Source: an uncultured Pelagibacteraceae bacterium (GTDB lineage: Bacteria; Pseudomonadota; Alphaproteobacteria; Pelagibacterales; Pelagibacteraceae). From it: 47,904 nt of DNA. The notes under the pieces were generated by a model. That model saw nothing but the letters and a program-made list of their open reading frames with translations. It was not told where the DNA came from and ran no database searches. This document shows positions 34,423-43,335 of the stretch, piece by piece (within the stretch, counting starts at the first letter, position 1; each line of letters opens with the position of its first letter). Both the position numbers and the translations under genes were made by a program. The DNA lies in contig CACKGK010000010.1 in assembly GCA_902599665.1 (NCBI GenBank), positions 1 through 47,904 on the forward strand, written 5' to 3'.

Positions 34423-35421
34423 TCATAATCTATTTTTATTTTTTGCCATTGTAAGTGCAATTTTAAACGAATTCAAAGTTGGTTCTAAATTTGCTCTATT
34501 TTTACCTGCAATATCGAATGCTGTACCATGTGCAGGAGTAGTTATAGGGACAGGCAAACCTCCTTGTACAGTTACCCCTCGATCAAATCCAAATGCTTTT
34601 AAACCTGATTGTAAAGCATCATGATACATACCAACAATACAATCATGATTTCCATTTTTATAAGCAGTAATAAAAGAAGTATCACATGGCAAAGGTCCAT
34701 CAGCATCAATACCTAGTTTTTTTGCCTCCTCTATTGCGGGTATAATTTCTTCTTTTTCCTCTGTACCAAATTCAGCATGAGGATTTAATGCTTGAACTGC
34801 TACTCTTGGATTTTTAATACCATTTAATTTCATTGCTTCATTTATAAGCTTAATTGGCTTTATAATTTTTTCCTTTTTTATATGTTCTGGTACTTCTTTT
34901 ATTGGAATATGTGATGATACCCTTGCAGTCCAAAAATTATCAATAACATTAAACTCGCAAAAAAAATTTTTAACCTCTAACTTTTCGGCCATTAAATGTA
35001 ATTCATCAGAATATTTATTTCCTCCAAGTTTAAGGCTTGTTTTGTTAAATGGTCCAAAGTTTATTGCATGAATTTTATTTTCCTTAGCAAGTTCTAAAGC
35101 TAAATTCAAAGAAGCTAAAACACTTTCTCCCGCCTCTTTAGAGCACTCAGATAATTTATAATTAAAATTTTTACCTTCAGAGATATCTAGAAAAAATTTA
35201 TTATCTTTTGTAAAATCAATACTATCAAAATTTTCAACGAAATTTAAATTATGAGTTATACCTGAAATTTTATTTCCAGTTTCTAAAATATTTTTTTCAC
35301 CTATGATAATTACATTAGCCTTGTTTGTGATTTCCTCAGATAATAGTTTTGAGACCAATTCGGGGCCTATACCAGAAGGATCCCCTAGAAGAACTGCTAT
35401 GTTAATTTTATTTTGAGCCAT
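34423..35421 (-). CDS. PdxA2-like 4-phospho-hydroxyacid dehydrogenase
   Basis: 332 aa. LLGDPSGIGPE starts the PdxA fold, SSHIPIKEVPEHI carries a metal His, ALNPHAEFGTEE another, and MYHDALQSGLKAFGFDRGV the third. It looks like the PdxA2 subfamily, which oxidises D-threonate/D-erythronate 4-phosphate, rather than vitamin B6 PdxA. The usual DUF1537 kinase partner is not in this window. It is divergent from the tctCBA importer and upstream of rhmD, so it likely acts on a sugar acid taken up by that transporter. Confidence 0.82.
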   Translation of the reverse strand: MAQNKINIAVLLGDPSGIGPELVSKLLSEEITNKANVIIIGEKNILETGNKISGITHNLNFVENFDSIDFTKDNKFFLDISEGKNFNYKLSECSKEAGESVLASLNLALELAKENKIHAINFGPFNKTSLKLGGNKYSDELHLMAEKLEVKNFFCEFNVIDNFWTARVSSHIPIKEVPEHIKKEKIIKPIKLINEAMKLNGIKNPRVAVQALNPHAEFGTEEKEEIIPAIEEAKKLGIDADGPLPCDTSFITAYKNGNHDCIVGMYHDALQSGLKAFGFDRGVTVQGGLPVPITTPAHGTAFDIAGKNRANLEPTLNSFKIALTMAKNKNRL

Positions 35422-35493
35422 TTTTTACTTTACGCTATGTATCAGATTATGTTTATATATTTAAATATAAATTAACTAAAAAAGAGGGAAATA

Positions 35494-36468
35494 ATGAAAA
35501 AAAGTTTTAAATTATTTTTAGCTACCGCATTTTTGGTAACTGAATTTTTTGTTGTTGCACTTCCACTTATGATTACTTCTGCAAAAGCAGATGGTCACCC
35601 AATTCAAGCTATTACACACGCTGGTTTTGGTGGTGGTACTGACGTAACTACTAGAATGATGTTATTAAGAACTAGAAGGTATCTAAAACAAGATATGCAA
35701 TTAGTTAACAAAAAAGGTGGTGGTGGAGCAGCATCGATGGATTATATGATGACTTTACCTGCAGATGGTCAACACACTTTAACTTGGACAACTGGTCATG
35801 CTGTATCAATGGCATTGGGTAAAACTAAAGTTAAATTAAGTGACATGCAACCATTGGCAAGAGGAACAGATGATCCTCAGTTATTTGTTGTAAATTGTAA
35901 AAATGAAATCAAAGACGCTAAGAAATTTATTAGTGCACAAAAATCAAAATCATTAAAATATGGTACAACTCATGTTGGTGGTATTGATGATGTAAGTGCA
36001 ATTGCATTTACAAAAAAAGGAAAATTAACTGACCCAACAATTGTTCCATACAAAGGAGTTGGTCCGATTAAAACTAACCTAATCAAAGGAGATATTGATG
36101 TAGGTGTTTTAAACTTAGGTGAAGCAGTTACAGAAATTGAGGATGGAACATTATGTGTTTCAGTTGTTCTTGCAAGTAACAGAATGGAAAAATTAAGTAA
36201 TGTTCCTACTGCTACAGAGCTTGGAATACCAGTTGTGTTATCAACTGTTAGAGGATTTGTAACAAGAAAAGGAGTTCCAGCTGACAGAAAGAAACAATTG
36301 GAAGATGCTATGATAAAAGCTATGGAGCATAAATATTTCCAAAGCTTTTTAACTGACATCGGACTTGATTCAACTAGTGTTGTTGGAGCTGATGAGTGGG
36401 GTAAGCAAATGGAAGTGATGCTTGCAGAAATGACTGCTCAACTTAAAGCTTTGGGTTACATTAATTAG
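35494..36468 (+). CDS. tctC: Tripartite tricarboxylate transporter binding protein (TctC family)
   Basis: 324 aa. The signal peptide MKKSFKLFLATAFLV... ends at about AKA|DG (32). The mature start HAGFGGGTDVTTRMM and NKKGGGGAASMDYMM, then VPYKGVGPIKTNLIKGDIDVG, match TctC/Bug proteins. A strong AGAGGGA Shine-Dalgarno lies 4 bases before the ATG. It captures a carboxylate for the TctAB channel. The adjacent PdxA2 and rhamnonate-dehydratase genes point to a sugar acid rather than citrate. A strong terminator starts 43 bases after its stop. Confidence 0.9.
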   Translation: MKKSFKLFLATAFLVTEFFVVALPLMITSAKADGHPIQAITHAGFGGGTDVTTRMMLLRTRRYLKQDMQLVNKKGGGGAASMDYMMTLPADGQHTLTWTTGHAVSMALGKTKVKLSDMQPLARGTDDPQLFVVNCKNEIKDAKKFISAQKSKSLKYGTTHVGGIDDVSAIAFTKKGKLTDPTIVPYKGVGPIKTNLIKGDIDVGVLNLGEAVTEIEDGTLCVSVVLASNRMEKLSNVPTATELGIPVVLSTVRGFVTRKGVPADRKKQLEDAMIKAMEHKYFQSFLTDIGLDSTSVVGADEWGKQMEVMLAEMTAQLKALGYIN

Positions 36469-36491
36469 TCATAAGAAAGTACATTTTTTTT

Positions 36492-36998
36492 ATGAATAAT
36501 GTACAAAATAAAAAAAGGGCAAACAAAAGTTTGCCCTTTTTTTTTAAAGATGAATTTAAAGTATTTTTTGTAATAATTTTTTTTTCTACAATATTATTAA
36601 TTTCTACTTTTACCTTTGATAAGGTCCCGCCAATTTTAAACAGAGGTATTCAGCCTGCAACTTTCCCAAAAGGATTGTTAGTATTGATAATGTTTTTAAC
36701 AACAATTATTTATTATTTGTCATTCAAAAATCCCTGGAAAAAAGAAAAAAAACTTCCAAAACCATTTTTTTTAACAATCATAAGTTTTATTTTATTTGTA
36801 GTAATTTCTAAAACATTAGATTTTTTCTTAGCTATTTCAGTACTTTCTATATTTGTTTCTTATAATTGGGGTGAAAAGAGAGTTTTTTATTTACTGCTGG
36901 TTGGAATTATATTTCCACTAGTAGTTTTTATATTTTTCGAAATGATACTGGGTCTTAGATTTCCTCCAGGAATAATTACAAACCTTTATTACTACTAG
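36492..36998 (+). CDS. tctB: Tripartite tricarboxylate transporter small permease (TctB family)
   Basis: 168 aa with four hydrophobic segments (about 23-41, 62-78, 93-115, 131-155) and a basic N-terminus. Position between tctC and tctA and size fit TctB. The ATG at 36492 is the only reasonable start; no other ATG lies before the first membrane segment. Codons 7 to 18 form the terminator hairpin at 36511-36545, so the coding sequence contains the end signal of the upstream tctC transcript. Its stop lies one base before the tctA start. Confidence 0.85.
   Translation: MNNVQNKKRANKSLPFFFKDEFKVFFVIIFFSTILLISTFTFDKVPPILNRGIQPATFPKGLLVLIMFLTTIIYYLSFKNPWKKEKKLPKPFFLTIISFILFVVISKTLDFFLAISVLSIFVSYNWGEKRVFYLLLVGIIFPLVVFIFFEMILGLRFPPGIITNLYYY
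36511..36545 (+). terminator. Intrinsic terminator inside the 5' end of tctB
   Basis: A perfect 14-bp stem, AAAAAAGGGCAAAC (36511-36524) and GTTTGCCCTTTTTT (36529-36542), has an AAAA loop and a T run to 36545. It lies 43 bases after the tctC stop but within tctB codons 7 to 18. It should let most transcripts end after tctC, giving excess binding protein. Ribosomes entering tctB could oppose its folding. Confidence 0.88.
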
Positions 36999-36999
36999 T

Positions 37000-38472
37000 A
37001 TGGACAATCTTTTATTAATGATGGCACCCTTGTTTAGTTCCAAGTTGTTAATCGTTTTACTTTTTGGAACTTTATTTGGACTAATTTTAGGTGTTCTGCC
37101 AGGATTAGGTCCTACAACAGGTGGAGCCTTAATTTTACCATTTACTATGACTTTAGACCCTCTTTCAGCGATAGTACTATTAACATCAATTTATTGTGCT
37201 GGAACATACGGAGGTGCAATTACTGCAGTTTTAATTAATACACCTGGAACTCCAGCCGCAGCCGCCACTTGTCTAGATGGTTATCCATTAGCTCAAAAGG
37301 GAGAAGCAGGTAGAGCTTTAGGTATGGCAACAGTTTCCAGTACAGCGGGTGGAATTTTTAGTGTAATAGTTTTGGTATTTTTTGCACCTGTTTTAGCTAA
37401 ACTTGCATATGAATTTGGCCAACCAGAATATTTTGCATTAGCTATTTTTGGTTTAACAATGCTCGCATCAATTGGCGAAGGAAGTCCAATTAAAAATTTA
37501 ATTGCTGGCGCATTTGGAATTTTAATTTCTACTATTGGAAAAGATTTTATGACTTCAATTGACAGATTTACTTATGGAATTAATGAACTTTCGGTTGGAA
37601 TTGGATTTATACCTGTAGTGGTAGGCTTATTTGCTATAAGCGAAATGTTAACCCAGTCTACACTTCTTAATCAAGTTTTTAAAAGAGTGGCACTAAAAGC
37701 TGTAAAACTTCCATCTCTAGATGATTATAAAAAAACATGGAAAACAATTCTAAGATCAAGCGGTATAGGATCTTTTATTGGTGTTTTACCAGCTGAGGGA
37801 GGAACAGTTGCATCCTTAATTGGTTATTCAGAAGCAAAAAGATTTTCTAAAGAACCAGAGGAATTTGGCAAAGGATCAATAGAGGGAATTGCTGGAGCAG
37901 AGGCTGCTAACAATGCTGCTACTGGAGGTGCAATGGTTCCAACTTTAGCCCTTGGAATTCCTGGGAGTGCTACAACAGCAGTAATATTAACTGGTTTAAT
38001 TATTCATGGTGTCAGACCAGGTCCAGATTTATTTAGAGAACAGCCAGACTTTTTATATGGAATCTTTGGGGCAATGTTAATTGCAAATGTTTTATTTTTT
38101 ATATTTGGATTTTTTGGTGCAAAATTATTTGCAAGAATAACACTTGTACCTAACAAAATTTTATGGCCAATGATTTTTGCCGTATCTGTATGTGGAACTT
38201 ATTCTTTAAGTCAGTCAATAATTGATGTCTGGATAATGTTATTCTTTGGTGTACTTGGATTTTTTATGAGAAGATTTGGTTTTTCAGTTGTTCCAGTAAT
38301 TATAGGATTAATTTTAGGAGAATTAGTAGAAGGAACCTTAAGACAATCTTTAGTGATTTTTGATGGAAATTGGCTGATGTTTTTAACAAGACCTATAGCA
38401 TTAACCTTTTTTATTTTATCTTTTATTGCATTGGCTTTTCCTTTATTAAGGTCAAAAAAACAAAAAAAATAA
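37000..38472 (+). CDS. tctA: Tripartite tricarboxylate transporter large permease (TctA family)
   Basis: 490 aa with about eleven or twelve membrane segments. GVLPGLGPTTGGALILPF and YGGAITAVLINTPGTPAAAATCLDGYPLAQKG (in two adjacent parts) and the internal repeat GVLPAEGGTVASLIGYSEAK...GIPGSATTAVIL are diagnostic of TctA. It forms the main channel for the carboxylate delivered by TctC. It follows tctB by one base, and the SDR gene follows by one base. Confidence 0.95.
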   Translation: MDNLLLMMAPLFSSKLLIVLLFGTLFGLILGVLPGLGPTTGGALILPFTMTLDPLSAIVLLTSIYCAGTYGGAITAVLINTPGTPAAAATCLDGYPLAQKGEAGRALGMATVSSTAGGIFSVIVLVFFAPVLAKLAYEFGQPEYFALAIFGLTMLASIGEGSPIKNLIAGAFGILISTIGKDFMTSIDRFTYGINELSVGIGFIPVVVGLFAISEMLTQSTLLNQVFKRVALKAVKLPSLDDYKKTWKTILRSSGIGSFIGVLPAEGGTVASLIGYSEAKRFSKEPEEFGKGSIEGIAGAEAANNAATGGAMVPTLALGIPGSATTAVILTGLIIHGVRPGPDLFREQPDFLYGIFGAMLIANVLFFIFGFFGAKLFARITLVPNKILWPMIFAVSVCGTYSLSQSIIDVWIMLFFGVLGFFMRRFGFSVVPVIIGLILGELVEGTLRQSLVIFDGNWLMFLTRPIALTFFILSFIALAFPLLRSKKQKK

Positions 38473-38473
38473 T

Positions 38474-39223
38474 ATGATTAATTTTGATTTAAAAAATAGA
38501 GTTGCAATAGTGACAGGAGGCGCACAAGGTTTTGGACTAGCTATTACTGAGAGATTTATTGCTTCTGGAGCAAACGTTGTAGTTTGGGATATTGATGAAG
38601 AGGCCATTAAAACTGCAATAAAAAAAGTTAATTCAGATAAGGTTTCATACCAAATTGTAGATGTTGGAAATTATGAAAGTATAGAGAAAAATTTAGCTGA
38701 TGTTGAAAAAACACACAAAAAAATTGATATTTTCATTAATAATGCAGGTGTTGCAGGTAAAAATACCACGGTAGTTGACTATCCTCTTGATGAATGGAAA
38801 AAAGTTATAGATCTAAATTTAAATGCAGTATTTTATTGCTGTAAAGCCGTAGCATCTTACATGATCAAAAATAATTATGGAAGAATTGTTAATATTGCAT
38901 CTATTGCCGGAAAAGAGGGCAATCCTAATGCCAGTGCATATAGCACATCTAAAGCTGGAGTTATAGGTTTAACTAAATCGCTCGGAAAAGAGTTAGCATT
39001 AAAAAATATAGCTGTTAATTGTGTAACCCCTGCCGCTGCAAAAACAAGAATATTTGATCAAATGACTGAGGAACATATAAATTATATGTTATCTAAAATT
39101 CCTAGAAATAAATTTGCCAAAGTAGATGAATTAGCATCTCTAGTAACTTGGTTATCTAGTGAAGAAAATTCTTTTTCAACAGCTGCGGTATTTGATTTGA
39201 GTGGTGGAAGAGCAACTTATTAG
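38474..39223 (+). CDS. Short-chain dehydrogenase/reductase
   Basis: 249 aa classical SDR. The cofactor motif is TGGAQGFGLAI, NNAGVAG follows, the catalytic Ser is in VNIASIAGKEG and Tyr/Lys in AYSTSKAG. Asp in VWDIDEE at the end of beta-2 favours NAD(H). It starts one base after tctA and is probably cotranscribed with the importer, so it likely oxidises a hydroxyl of the imported sugar acid or polyol. FabG-like fatty acid roles are less likely in this context. Confidence 0.9.
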   Translation: MINFDLKNRVAIVTGGAQGFGLAITERFIASGANVVVWDIDEEAIKTAIKKVNSDKVSYQIVDVGNYESIEKNLADVEKTHKKIDIFINNAGVAGKNTTVVDYPLDEWKKVIDLNLNAVFYCCKAVASYMIKNNYGRIVNIASIAGKEGNPNASAYSTSKAGVIGLTKSLGKELALKNIAVNCVTPAAAKTRIFDQMTEEHINYMLSKIPRNKFAKVDELASLVTWLSSEENSFSTAAVFDLSGGRATY

Positions 39224-39225
39224 TT

Positions 39226-40128
39226 ATGCAAATAGGAATTGATGTAGGTGCTACAAAAATAGAAAGTGTAATTTTAGATGAAAAAGGTAATGAAAGCAAT
39301 CGTGAAAGAACAGATTGCCCAAAAGATTATTTCCATATTGTTAAAACGATTAAAGATATTAACAAAAAATTAGAGAAAGAATTAAATAAATCATTACCAA
39401 TCGGTGTATGTCATCCTGGCATACATTCACCTCAAACTGGATTAGTTAAAAATGCTCCAAATTGTTATTGGTTGGAAAAAAAACCATTTCAAAATGATTT
39501 AAGAAAAGAATTGGGTAAAGAGGTATTTTGCGAAAATGATGCAAATTGTTTCGCTTTATCAGAAGCATTAGATGGTGCGGGAAAACATTATAAAATTGTT
39601 TATGGAATAATAATTGGTTCAGGTGTTGGTGGCGGTTTGGTAATAGATAAAAAAATAGTTAGCGGACCTAATGGAGTAGCAGGAGAGTGGGGACATAATC
39701 AAATTACTCATTTAATTGCAAAAAAAGAAAACTTTGAGTCTACCAATTTAAGAGAGGGTGAGATTGAGAGTTTTATGTCAGGTTTAAGTTTAGCAAAAAA
39801 ATTCAATAAAAAATTCAAAAAGAATTTAAAGACAAATGAAATTTTTGATTTATATAGAAAGCATGATTTAGATGCTGAAGATTTAATAGATAATTTTAAA
39901 GTAAATTTAGCAATGTCCTTAGCGAATATAATTAATATTCTTGATCCTGATTGTTTTGTTTTTGGTGGGGGTGTTTCAAATGAAATTGATTTTTTAAGTG
40001 AAATCGAAACTATCGTAAGAAAATTTGTAACTGGCAGAGAGTATGAAGGTGTGTTTCTTAAACCAAAGTACGGAGATGCTAGTGGCGTTAGAGGTGCAGC
40101 AAGATTAGGAAGAAAATCAATCTATTAA
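39226..40128 (+). CDS. ROK-family sugar kinase lacking the zinc motif
   Basis: 300 aa. The ATP motif IGIDVGATKIESVIL, catalytic Asp105 in CENDANCFAL and GSGVGGGLVIDKKIVSG are present. GEWGHNQI keeps the conserved His157. The usual CxCGxxGCxE zinc site that follows is missing; the segment instead reads FESTNLREGEIESFMSG. No DNA-binding domain is present, so it is a kinase rather than a repressor. It lies 2 bases after the SDR gene and may phosphorylate fructose, glucose or another hexose. Confidence 0.85.
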   Translation: MQIGIDVGATKIESVILDEKGNESNRERTDCPKDYFHIVKTIKDINKKLEKELNKSLPIGVCHPGIHSPQTGLVKNAPNCYWLEKKPFQNDLRKELGKEVFCENDANCFALSEALDGAGKHYKIVYGIIIGSGVGGGLVIDKKIVSGPNGVAGEWGHNQITHLIAKKENFESTNLREGEIESFMSGLSLAKKFNKKFKKNLKTNEIFDLYRKHDLDAEDLIDNFKVNLAMSLANIINILDPDCFVFGGGVSNEIDFLSEIETIVRKFVTGREYEGVFLKPKYGDASGVRGAARLGRKSIY

Positions 40129-40204
40129 TATTACAAATCAATTAATAGTTGTATTTTTTTTTTCTTGTAGTCTTTTAATAAATCAATCTATAATTGTTTT
40201 TTTT

Positions 40205-40214
40205 AAGTTAACTT
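40205..40214. promoter_or_regulatory. Perfect palindrome before the CUT1 binding-protein gene
   Basis: AAGTTAACTT is a perfect 10-base palindrome 24 bases before the ATG at 40239, between a T-rich stretch and the AGAGGGA ribosome binding site (40228-40234). It may be a repressor half-site or chance in AT-rich DNA. Confidence 0.25.
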
Positions 40215-40238
40215 AATTTAACAAATAAGAGGGAAAAT

Positions 40239-41495
40239 ATGAAAAAAATGTTAATAGCTTTAATCGCTTTTGCATTCACTTCCACATCTTCTTTTGCAGG
40301 ACCAAAAATTGAGGTTTTGCACTGGTGGACATCAGGAGGTGAAGCGGCCGCACTTAAAGTATTAAAAGATGATTTCGCTGCAAACGGTGGTGAATGGTTA
40401 GACATGCCTGTAACTGGTGGTGGTGGAGACGCTGCTAACGTTGCACTTAAAGCAAGAATAGTTGCAGGAGATCCTCCTTCAGCTTCTCAAATTAAAGGTC
40501 CAACAATCCAAGAATATGATCAAGAGGGAGTAGTAGCTCCATACAACATTGATCCTATAGCTCAATCAGAGGGCTGGGATGGACTTTTAGATCCAATGAT
40601 TGCTGCAGTTCACAAATGTCAAAACAATAGTGGTCCATACTGTGCTGCACCAGTAAACATTCATAGAATTGATTGGATGTGGGCTAACAAAGCAGTATTT
40701 GATGCTAATGGAATTTCAGTTCCAACAACTTGGGATGAAGTAAATGCAGCAGCAGAGAAACTTCAAGCTGCAGGAATAATTCCTTTCGCACATGGTGGCC
40801 AAGCTTGGCAAGATGCAACAGTCTTTGAAGCAGTCGCTATGGGTATTGGTGGAAATAACTATTACAAAAATTGCTATGTAGATCTTAAAGAAACATGCCT
40901 AAGAAGTGAGACGACAGTAAAAGTTTTTGATCAAATGAGAAAACTTCAAGGTTTTACTGACGAAGGTAGCCCAGGAAGAGACTGGAACGTTGCTACTGGA
41001 ATGGTTATTGAGGGAAAAGCTGGTTTCCAAATTATGGGTGACTGGGCAAAAGGTGAATTTACAGCTGCTGGAAAAGTTCCAGGAGTTGATTACTATTGTT
41101 CTCCAACACCTTCAAATAATGGTTACTTGTACAACGTTGATAGCTTTATATTCTATAAAACAAGTGATCCTGATAAACAAGAAGGTCAAAAGTTATTAGC
41201 TAAATTAATGATGGGTAAAAACTTCCAAAAAGTTTTCAACCTATATAAAGGATCAATTCCAGCACGTTTAGATGTTTCTATGGACGAATTTGATAAATGT
41301 GCAAAAACTTCGAATTCTGACATCAAAACTGCAGGTGCAGGTGGTGGATTAGTTCCTAGTTTTGCTCATGGAATGGCTCAAGGTAATACGATGAAGGCTG
41401 CTTTACAAGATGTGATTACAGAACACTTTAATTCTGACATGTCCTCTGTTGATGCAGCAAACGCTTTGGCTGATTCAGTTTTAGATAACATGTAA
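40239..41495 (+). CDS. CUT1 sugar-binding protein, glucose/mannose type
   Basis: 418 aa. The signal peptide MKKMLIALIAFAFTSTSSFA is cut near residue 20 or 21. KIEVLHWWTSGGEAAALKVL and AGDPPSASQIKGPTIQEYDQEG closely resemble the glucose-binding proteins of the Gts type. Two cysteine pairs (CQNNSGPYC and CYVDLKETC) may form disulfides. A strong Shine-Dalgarno lies 4 bases before the start. It heads a transporter operon, but a strong terminator separates it from the permease genes. Confidence 0.92.
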   Translation: MKKMLIALIAFAFTSTSSFAGPKIEVLHWWTSGGEAAALKVLKDDFAANGGEWLDMPVTGGGGDAANVALKARIVAGDPPSASQIKGPTIQEYDQEGVVAPYNIDPIAQSEGWDGLLDPMIAAVHKCQNNSGPYCAAPVNIHRIDWMWANKAVFDANGISVPTTWDEVNAAAEKLQAAGIIPFAHGGQAWQDATVFEAVAMGIGGNNYYKNCYVDLKETCLRSETTVKVFDQMRKLQGFTDEGSPGRDWNVATGMVIEGKAGFQIMGDWAKGEFTAAGKVPGVDYYCSPTPSNNGYLYNVDSFIFYKTSDPDKQEGQKLLAKLMMGKNFQKVFNLYKGSIPARLDVSMDEFDKCAKTSNSDIKTAGAGGGLVPSFAHGMAQGNTMKAALQDVITEHFNSDMSSVDAANALADSVLDNM

Positions 41496-41507
41496 AATAC
41501 AAAAATT

Positions 41508-41542
41508 AAGGCCACCTAAAGTTTAGGTGGCCTTTTTTTTTA
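41508..41542 (+). terminator. Intrinsic terminator after the CUT1 binding protein
   Basis: GGCCACCTAAA (41510-41520) and TTTAGGTGGCC (41522-41532) form a perfect dyad followed by ten T at 41533-41542. It begins 14 bases after the stop and 24 bases before the first permease start. Confidence 0.93.
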
Positions 41543-41565
41543 ATCAAAATTAGAAAATATTTATA

Positions 41566-42441
41566 ATGCTCAAGTGGTTAGAAAAAAACCTACCAAAAAT
41601 CGTAATGGCTCCAGCTGTTGGATTAATTGGCTGGTTTGTCTATGGTTTTGTTCTTTGGACCTTATATATATCTTTTACAAATTCTAAAATCTTGCCTAAG
41701 TATGAACTTTGGGGAGTAGGTCAATATGTTAAACTTTGGGGTTCTAGAAAATGGCTTATTGCAGTTGATAATCTTCTTATTTTCACAGCTTTATTCTTAA
41801 TTTTTTGTGTTGTGATTGGAATTATTCTTGCAATATTTCTAGATCAAAAAATTAGGGCAGAAGGTGTCCTTAGAACTATTTACTTATATCCCATGGCTTT
41901 GTCTTTCATAGTCACTGGAACAGCATGGAAATGGATTTTAAACCCAACTCTTGGTATCCAAAAAATGTTTATTGATTGGGGATTTGAAAACTTTACATTC
42001 GATTGGTTGGTCAATCGAGAAATGGCCATCTACACCATTGTCATTGCAGGTGTCTGGCAATCTGCTGGATTTGTAATGGCGTTATTTCTAGCTGGATTGA
42101 GATCAGTCGAAGATGAAATAGTTAAAGCAGCTAAAATAGATGGTGCAAATTTATTTACAGTTTATTGGAAAATTCTACTTCCAATGATGAGACCAGTTTT
42201 TTTTACAAGTTTTGTAATTTTGGTTCATATTTCAATTAAAAGTTATGATCTTATAGTTGCGTTAACCCAGGGTGGTCCAGGCATATCTACAACTATGCCT
42301 GCATTATATATGACACAAACTGCATTCCACAAAAGTCAAGTTGGTTTGTCAGCAGCAAGTGCGATGATGATGTTTATGGCAGTAGCAGCTGTGATTATAC
42401 CTTATTTATACTCTGAACTTAGGAGAGAAAATGCAAGATAA
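41566..42441 (+). CDS. CUT1 sugar ABC transporter permease (MalF/UgpA type)
   Basis: 291 aa with six membrane segments. The EAA loop reads EIVKAAKIDGANLFTVYWKI, followed by LPMMRPVFF, which contacts the ATPase. It resembles GtsB of glucose transporters. It lies 24 bases after the terminator and overlaps the second permease gene by 11 bases. Its expression must come from read-through or a promoter near the hairpin. Confidence 0.92.
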   Translation: MLKWLEKNLPKIVMAPAVGLIGWFVYGFVLWTLYISFTNSKILPKYELWGVGQYVKLWGSRKWLIAVDNLLIFTALFLIFCVVIGIILAIFLDQKIRAEGVLRTIYLYPMALSFIVTGTAWKWILNPTLGIQKMFIDWGFENFTFDWLVNREMAIYTIVIAGVWQSAGFVMALFLAGLRSVEDEIVKAAKIDGANLFTVYWKILLPMMRPVFFTSFVILVHISIKSYDLIVALTQGGPGISTTMPALYMTQTAFHKSQVGLSAASAMMMFMAVAAVIIPYLYSELRRENAR

Positions 42442-43333
42442 AATACACTCTTCATACAAACAGCTTGAACAAAAATCTAAGTATACAAATATGTTCCTTA
42501 GATGGTTTTTATATTTTGTTTTAGTAGTTTTTGCATTTTATTTTATTTTTCCATTATATGTGATGGTTGTTACTTCATTAAAAACAATGGAAGAAATCCG
42601 TCAAGGTACACTTCTAACTTGGCCAAGTGGATTAAATTTTGACTCATGGTTAGTTGCGTGGGGAGGTAGAGGATATGGTGCAGGTGATACTTTCTTAAAA
42701 CCATATTTTTGGAATTCAATTAAAATGGTTGTTCCAGCAGTATTTTTTTCTACCTTCATTGGTGCGATGGCTGGATATGTTTTAACAAAATGGAGATTTA
42801 AAGGAGACAAATGGGTTTTCCTTTTTTTATTATTTGGATGTTTTATTCCTTATCAAGCAATCTTATTACCCATGGCTAGAACCCTTGGAGTTCTTGGAAT
42901 ATCGAATTCTGTAATTGGACTTGTTTTGGTCCATACAGTTTACGGAATTCCATTTACAACTTTATTTTTTAGAAATTTTTATGTTTCTATTCCTTCCGAA
43001 TTAGTAAAAGCTGCTAGAATAGATGGAGCAGGATTTTTTAAAATATTTTTTAAAATTTTACTTCCAGTATCAACACCAATTATCGTAGTAACAATAATTT
43101 GGCAATTCACACAAATTTGGAACGACTTTTTGTTTGGCTCAACATTTTCATTTGGAGAGGCAGCGCCAATACAAGTTGCTTTAAACAATATGGTTTTATC
43201 AAGTACTAGTGTTAAAGAATATAATGTTGATATGGCATCTGCTATTATTGCAGGAATTCCAACACTTATAGTATATGTCTTAGCAGGGAAATATTTTATT
43301 AGAGGATTAACTTCAGGAGCAGTAAAAGGTTAA
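42431..43333 (+). CDS. CUT1 sugar ABC transporter permease (MalG/UgpE type)
   Basis: 300 aa, six membrane segments. The EAA loop is ELVKAARIDGAGFFKIFFKI followed by LLPVSTPII, and the N-terminal helix is followed by VVTSLKTMEEI, a typical MalG-type loop. It is the heterodimer partner of the preceding permease and resembles GtsC. It overlaps that gene by 11 bases, and the ATPase gene starts 2 bases after its stop. Confidence 0.92.
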   Translation: MQDKIHSSYKQLEQKSKYTNMFLRWFLYFVLVVFAFYFIFPLYVMVVTSLKTMEEIRQGTLLTWPSGLNFDSWLVAWGGRGYGAGDTFLKPYFWNSIKMVVPAVFFSTFIGAMAGYVLTKWRFKGDKWVFLFLLFGCFIPYQAILLPMARTLGVLGISNSVIGLVLVHTVYGIPFTTLFFRNFYVSIPSELVKAARIDGAGFFKIFFKILLPVSTPIIVVTIIWQFTQIWNDFLFGSTFSFGEAAPIQVALNNMVLSSTSVKEYNVDMASAIIAGIPTLIVYVLAGKYFIRGLTSGAVKG

Positions 43334-43335
43334 AA

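Noticed and set aside
35970..36359. A 129-aa minus-strand frame inside tctC
   Set aside because: Antisense to a clear TctC protein with diagnostic motifs; no ribosome binding site or family.
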